Below, in pieces: positions 7,350 to 7,712 of a stretch of DNA of 7,712 nt. Under the pieces are notes generated by a model. It did not search any database and was not told where the DNA came from. It was given only the letters and a program-made list of their open reading frames with translations. A program made the position numbers and the translations under genes. The stretch is from an uncultured Dysosmobacter sp. (GTDB taxonomy: Bacteria > Bacillota > Clostridia > Oscillospirales > Oscillospiraceae), in the NCBI GenBank assembly GCA_934504065.1, contig CAKSVQ010000109.1:1-7712 (forward strand), given 5' to 3'. Every line of letters begins with the position of its first letter. The first letter of the stretch is position 1.

Positions 7350-7396
7350 AAGAAAAAGTTCCACCTGTGTCTACGATACAGGTGGAACTTTTTCTT
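7350..7396. terminator. Long perfect hairpin, bidirectional intrinsic terminator
   Basis: A 19-bp perfect stem (7350-7368 with 7378-7396) has an A-rich left end and a T-rich right end, TTTTTCTT. It can therefore terminate transcription in either direction. It lies 37 bases after the stop of the solute-binding lipoprotein gene. The tip of the stem contains the 17-bp palindrome CTGTGTCTACGATACAG (7365-7381), which recurs nearly unchanged at 7421-7437. The left arm segment TTCCAC (7359-7364) can also pair with GTGGAA at 7346-7351. Confidence 0.88.
7365..7381. promoter_or_regulatory. Candidate activator binding site 1 (17-bp palindrome)
   Basis: CTGTGTC-TAC-GATACAG is an inverted repeat with one imperfect pair. 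It matches the palindrome at 7421-7437 in 15 of 17 positions. Its centre is about 217 bp upstream of the predicted sigma-54 start site, within the usual range for an upstream activating sequence. It also forms the tip of the terminator, so its symmetry could have arisen from that role alone. Confidence 0.45.
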
Positions 7397-7420
7397 GCGA
7401 CACACGCCACGCCTGTTTCG

Positions 7421-7437
7421 CTGTGTCCACGACACAG
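7421..7437. promoter_or_regulatory. Candidate activator binding site 2 (perfect 17-bp palindrome)
   Basis: CTGTGTC-CAC-GACACAG is a perfect 7-bp inverted repeat with a 3-base centre, located about 161 bp upstream of the predicted sigma-54 start. It has no T-tract, so it is not a terminator. A further half-site, CGACACA, lies at 7398-7404. The TGT-N9-ACA core resembles, but is one base shorter than, the NifA site TGT-N10-ACA. The most likely role is binding a dimeric bacterial enhancer-binding protein. Confidence 0.55.
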
Positions 7438-7486
7438 TTGTCGGGTCCTGACGAAATTGCGGGGAAATTTTCCGCTGAAACGCTCC

Positions 7487-7519
7487 ATCAATTTGTCAAA
7501 AAATTGACGTTGATTTTTT
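7487..7519 (+). terminator. Weak AT-rich hairpin with T-tract
   Basis: ATCAA (7487-7491) pairs with TTGAT (7510-7514), and GTCAA (7495-7499) pairs with TTGAC (7504-7508) inside it. Five T follow (7515-7519). The stem is AT-rich and has an internal loop, so termination would be weak. The A- and T-tracts could instead bend the DNA between the activator sites and the promoter. Confidence 0.3.
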
Positions 7520-7520
7520 C

Positions 7521-7547
7521 GGATCATGAAAAAAAACAGCGTGATCC
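7521..7547. repeat. 8-bp inverted repeat GGATCATG/CGTGATCC
   Basis: GGATCATG (7521-7528) pairs with CGTGATCC (7540-7547), with one G-T pair, around an A-rich 11-base loop. It spans roughly -69 to -43 from the predicted sigma-54 start. It could bind a second regulator; it has no T-tract. Confidence 0.4.
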
Positions 7548-7558
7548 AAGTATCTTTC

Positions 7559-7582
7559 AAAATTGGCACGATATTTGCTCAT
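7559..7582 (+). promoter_or_regulatory. Sigma-54 (RpoN) -24/-12 promoter
   Basis: TTGGCACG-ATAT-TTGCT (7563-7579) matches the established sigma-54 consensus YTGGCACG-N4-TTGCW at every defined position. The flanking positions of the extended consensus also fit: A at 7559, A at 7560, A at 7562 and T at 7582. The invariant GG is at 7565-7566 and GC at 7577-7578, placing the start at about G7590. That gives a leader of about 78 bases to the ATG at 7668. Such promoters need an ATP-using enhancer-binding activator, which fits the palindromes upstream. Confidence 0.88.
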
Positions 7583-7667
7583 TATTCTGGATATAGATTG
7601 GAAATCCTACCAAATTTTCAAGCTTGATCCTATACACCAACATGGATAATCAGAAAGGACGAACGAT

Positions 7668-7712
7668 ATGGTCAGCTACACTCTTGCAACCGACGAACAG
7701 CGCGAGCTTGCG
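7668..7712 (+). CDS. N-terminus of a gene cut by the window edge; possible acyl-CoA dehydrogenase
   Basis: Only 15 codons are visible, reading MVSYTLATDEQRELA and open to the edge. The start is well supported: AAAGGA (7654-7659) lies 8 bases ahead of the ATG, and the gene stands downstream of a sigma-54 promoter. The pattern of an aromatic residue, then TL, then acidic-E-Q-x-x-L resembles the beginning of many acyl-CoA dehydrogenases (for example F-T-L-T-E-E-Q). Fifteen residues are too few to be sure, and an unrelated protein is possible. If correct, it would be the first gene of a sigma-54-controlled fatty-acid, amino-acid or butyrate-type pathway operon. Confidence 0.5.
   Translation, partial: MVSYTLATDEQRELA

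Noticed and set aside
7365..7437. CRISPR or transposon-end reading of the paired palindromes
   Set aside because: There are only two copies with a single spacer, and no transposase, target duplication or cas gene nearby.
7486..7515. IHF binding site between enhancer and promoter
   Set aside because: Neither strand matches WATCAA-N4-TTR at all defined positions.
7339..7569. Minus-strand 76-codon frame in the regulatory spacer
   Set aside because: It runs through the terminator, both palindromes and the sigma-54 promoter, and has no motif.

Overview
The window looks like a chromosomal segment of a GC-rich Firmicute, most likely of the gut Oscillospiraceae/Clostridiales. The evidence is a clostridial-type SecA of 917 residues with a C-terminal zinc motif, strong AAGGAGG-type ribosome binding sites, a lipobox lipoprotein, and GC-rich genes separated by AT-richer spacers. 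This placement is inference from protein character, not from a search.

Layout. Positions 1-214 hold a cluster of four stem-loops. This stretch is open in a frame on each strand and may be a dispersed repeat or the tail of a neighbouring gene. Positions 215-1816 (minus strand) encode a beta-CASP metallo-beta-lactamase-fold hydrolase of the RNA-processing type. A 305-bp divergent spacer (1817-2121) carries a good promoter for that gene and a weaker one for secA. Positions 2122-4875 encode SecA, the preprotein translocase motor, followed by a strong intrinsic terminator (4898-4940). Only 27 bases separate that terminator from pgeF (4968-5768), which encodes a YfiH/YlmD/LACC1-family protein. pgeF is followed after 18 bases by a family-5 (peptide/nickel type) solute-binding lipoprotein (5787-7313). 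These two genes appear to form one transcription unit, closed by a long perfect hairpin at 7350-7396.

The most interesting part is the 354-bp AT-richer spacer 7314-7667. It contains an exact match to the sigma-54 (-24/-12) promoter consensus, TTGGCACG-ATAT-TTGCT at 7563-7579. About 155-220 bp upstream of the predicted start site are two near-identical 17-bp palindromes (7365-7381 and 7421-7437). That is where an enhancer-binding activator would normally bind. One of the two forms the tip of the upstream gene's terminator. The gene driven by this promoter starts at 7668, and only 15 codons are visible; its N-terminus resembles acyl-CoA dehydrogenases, but this is tentative.

Together, housekeeping genes for RNA processing, protein export and cell-wall editing lie next to what looks like the start of a sigma-54-controlled metabolic operon running off the right edge. 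I see no tRNA, rRNA, CRISPR array or insertion sequence. I found no clear novel multi-gene system; the regulatory region 7314-7667 is the best lead.
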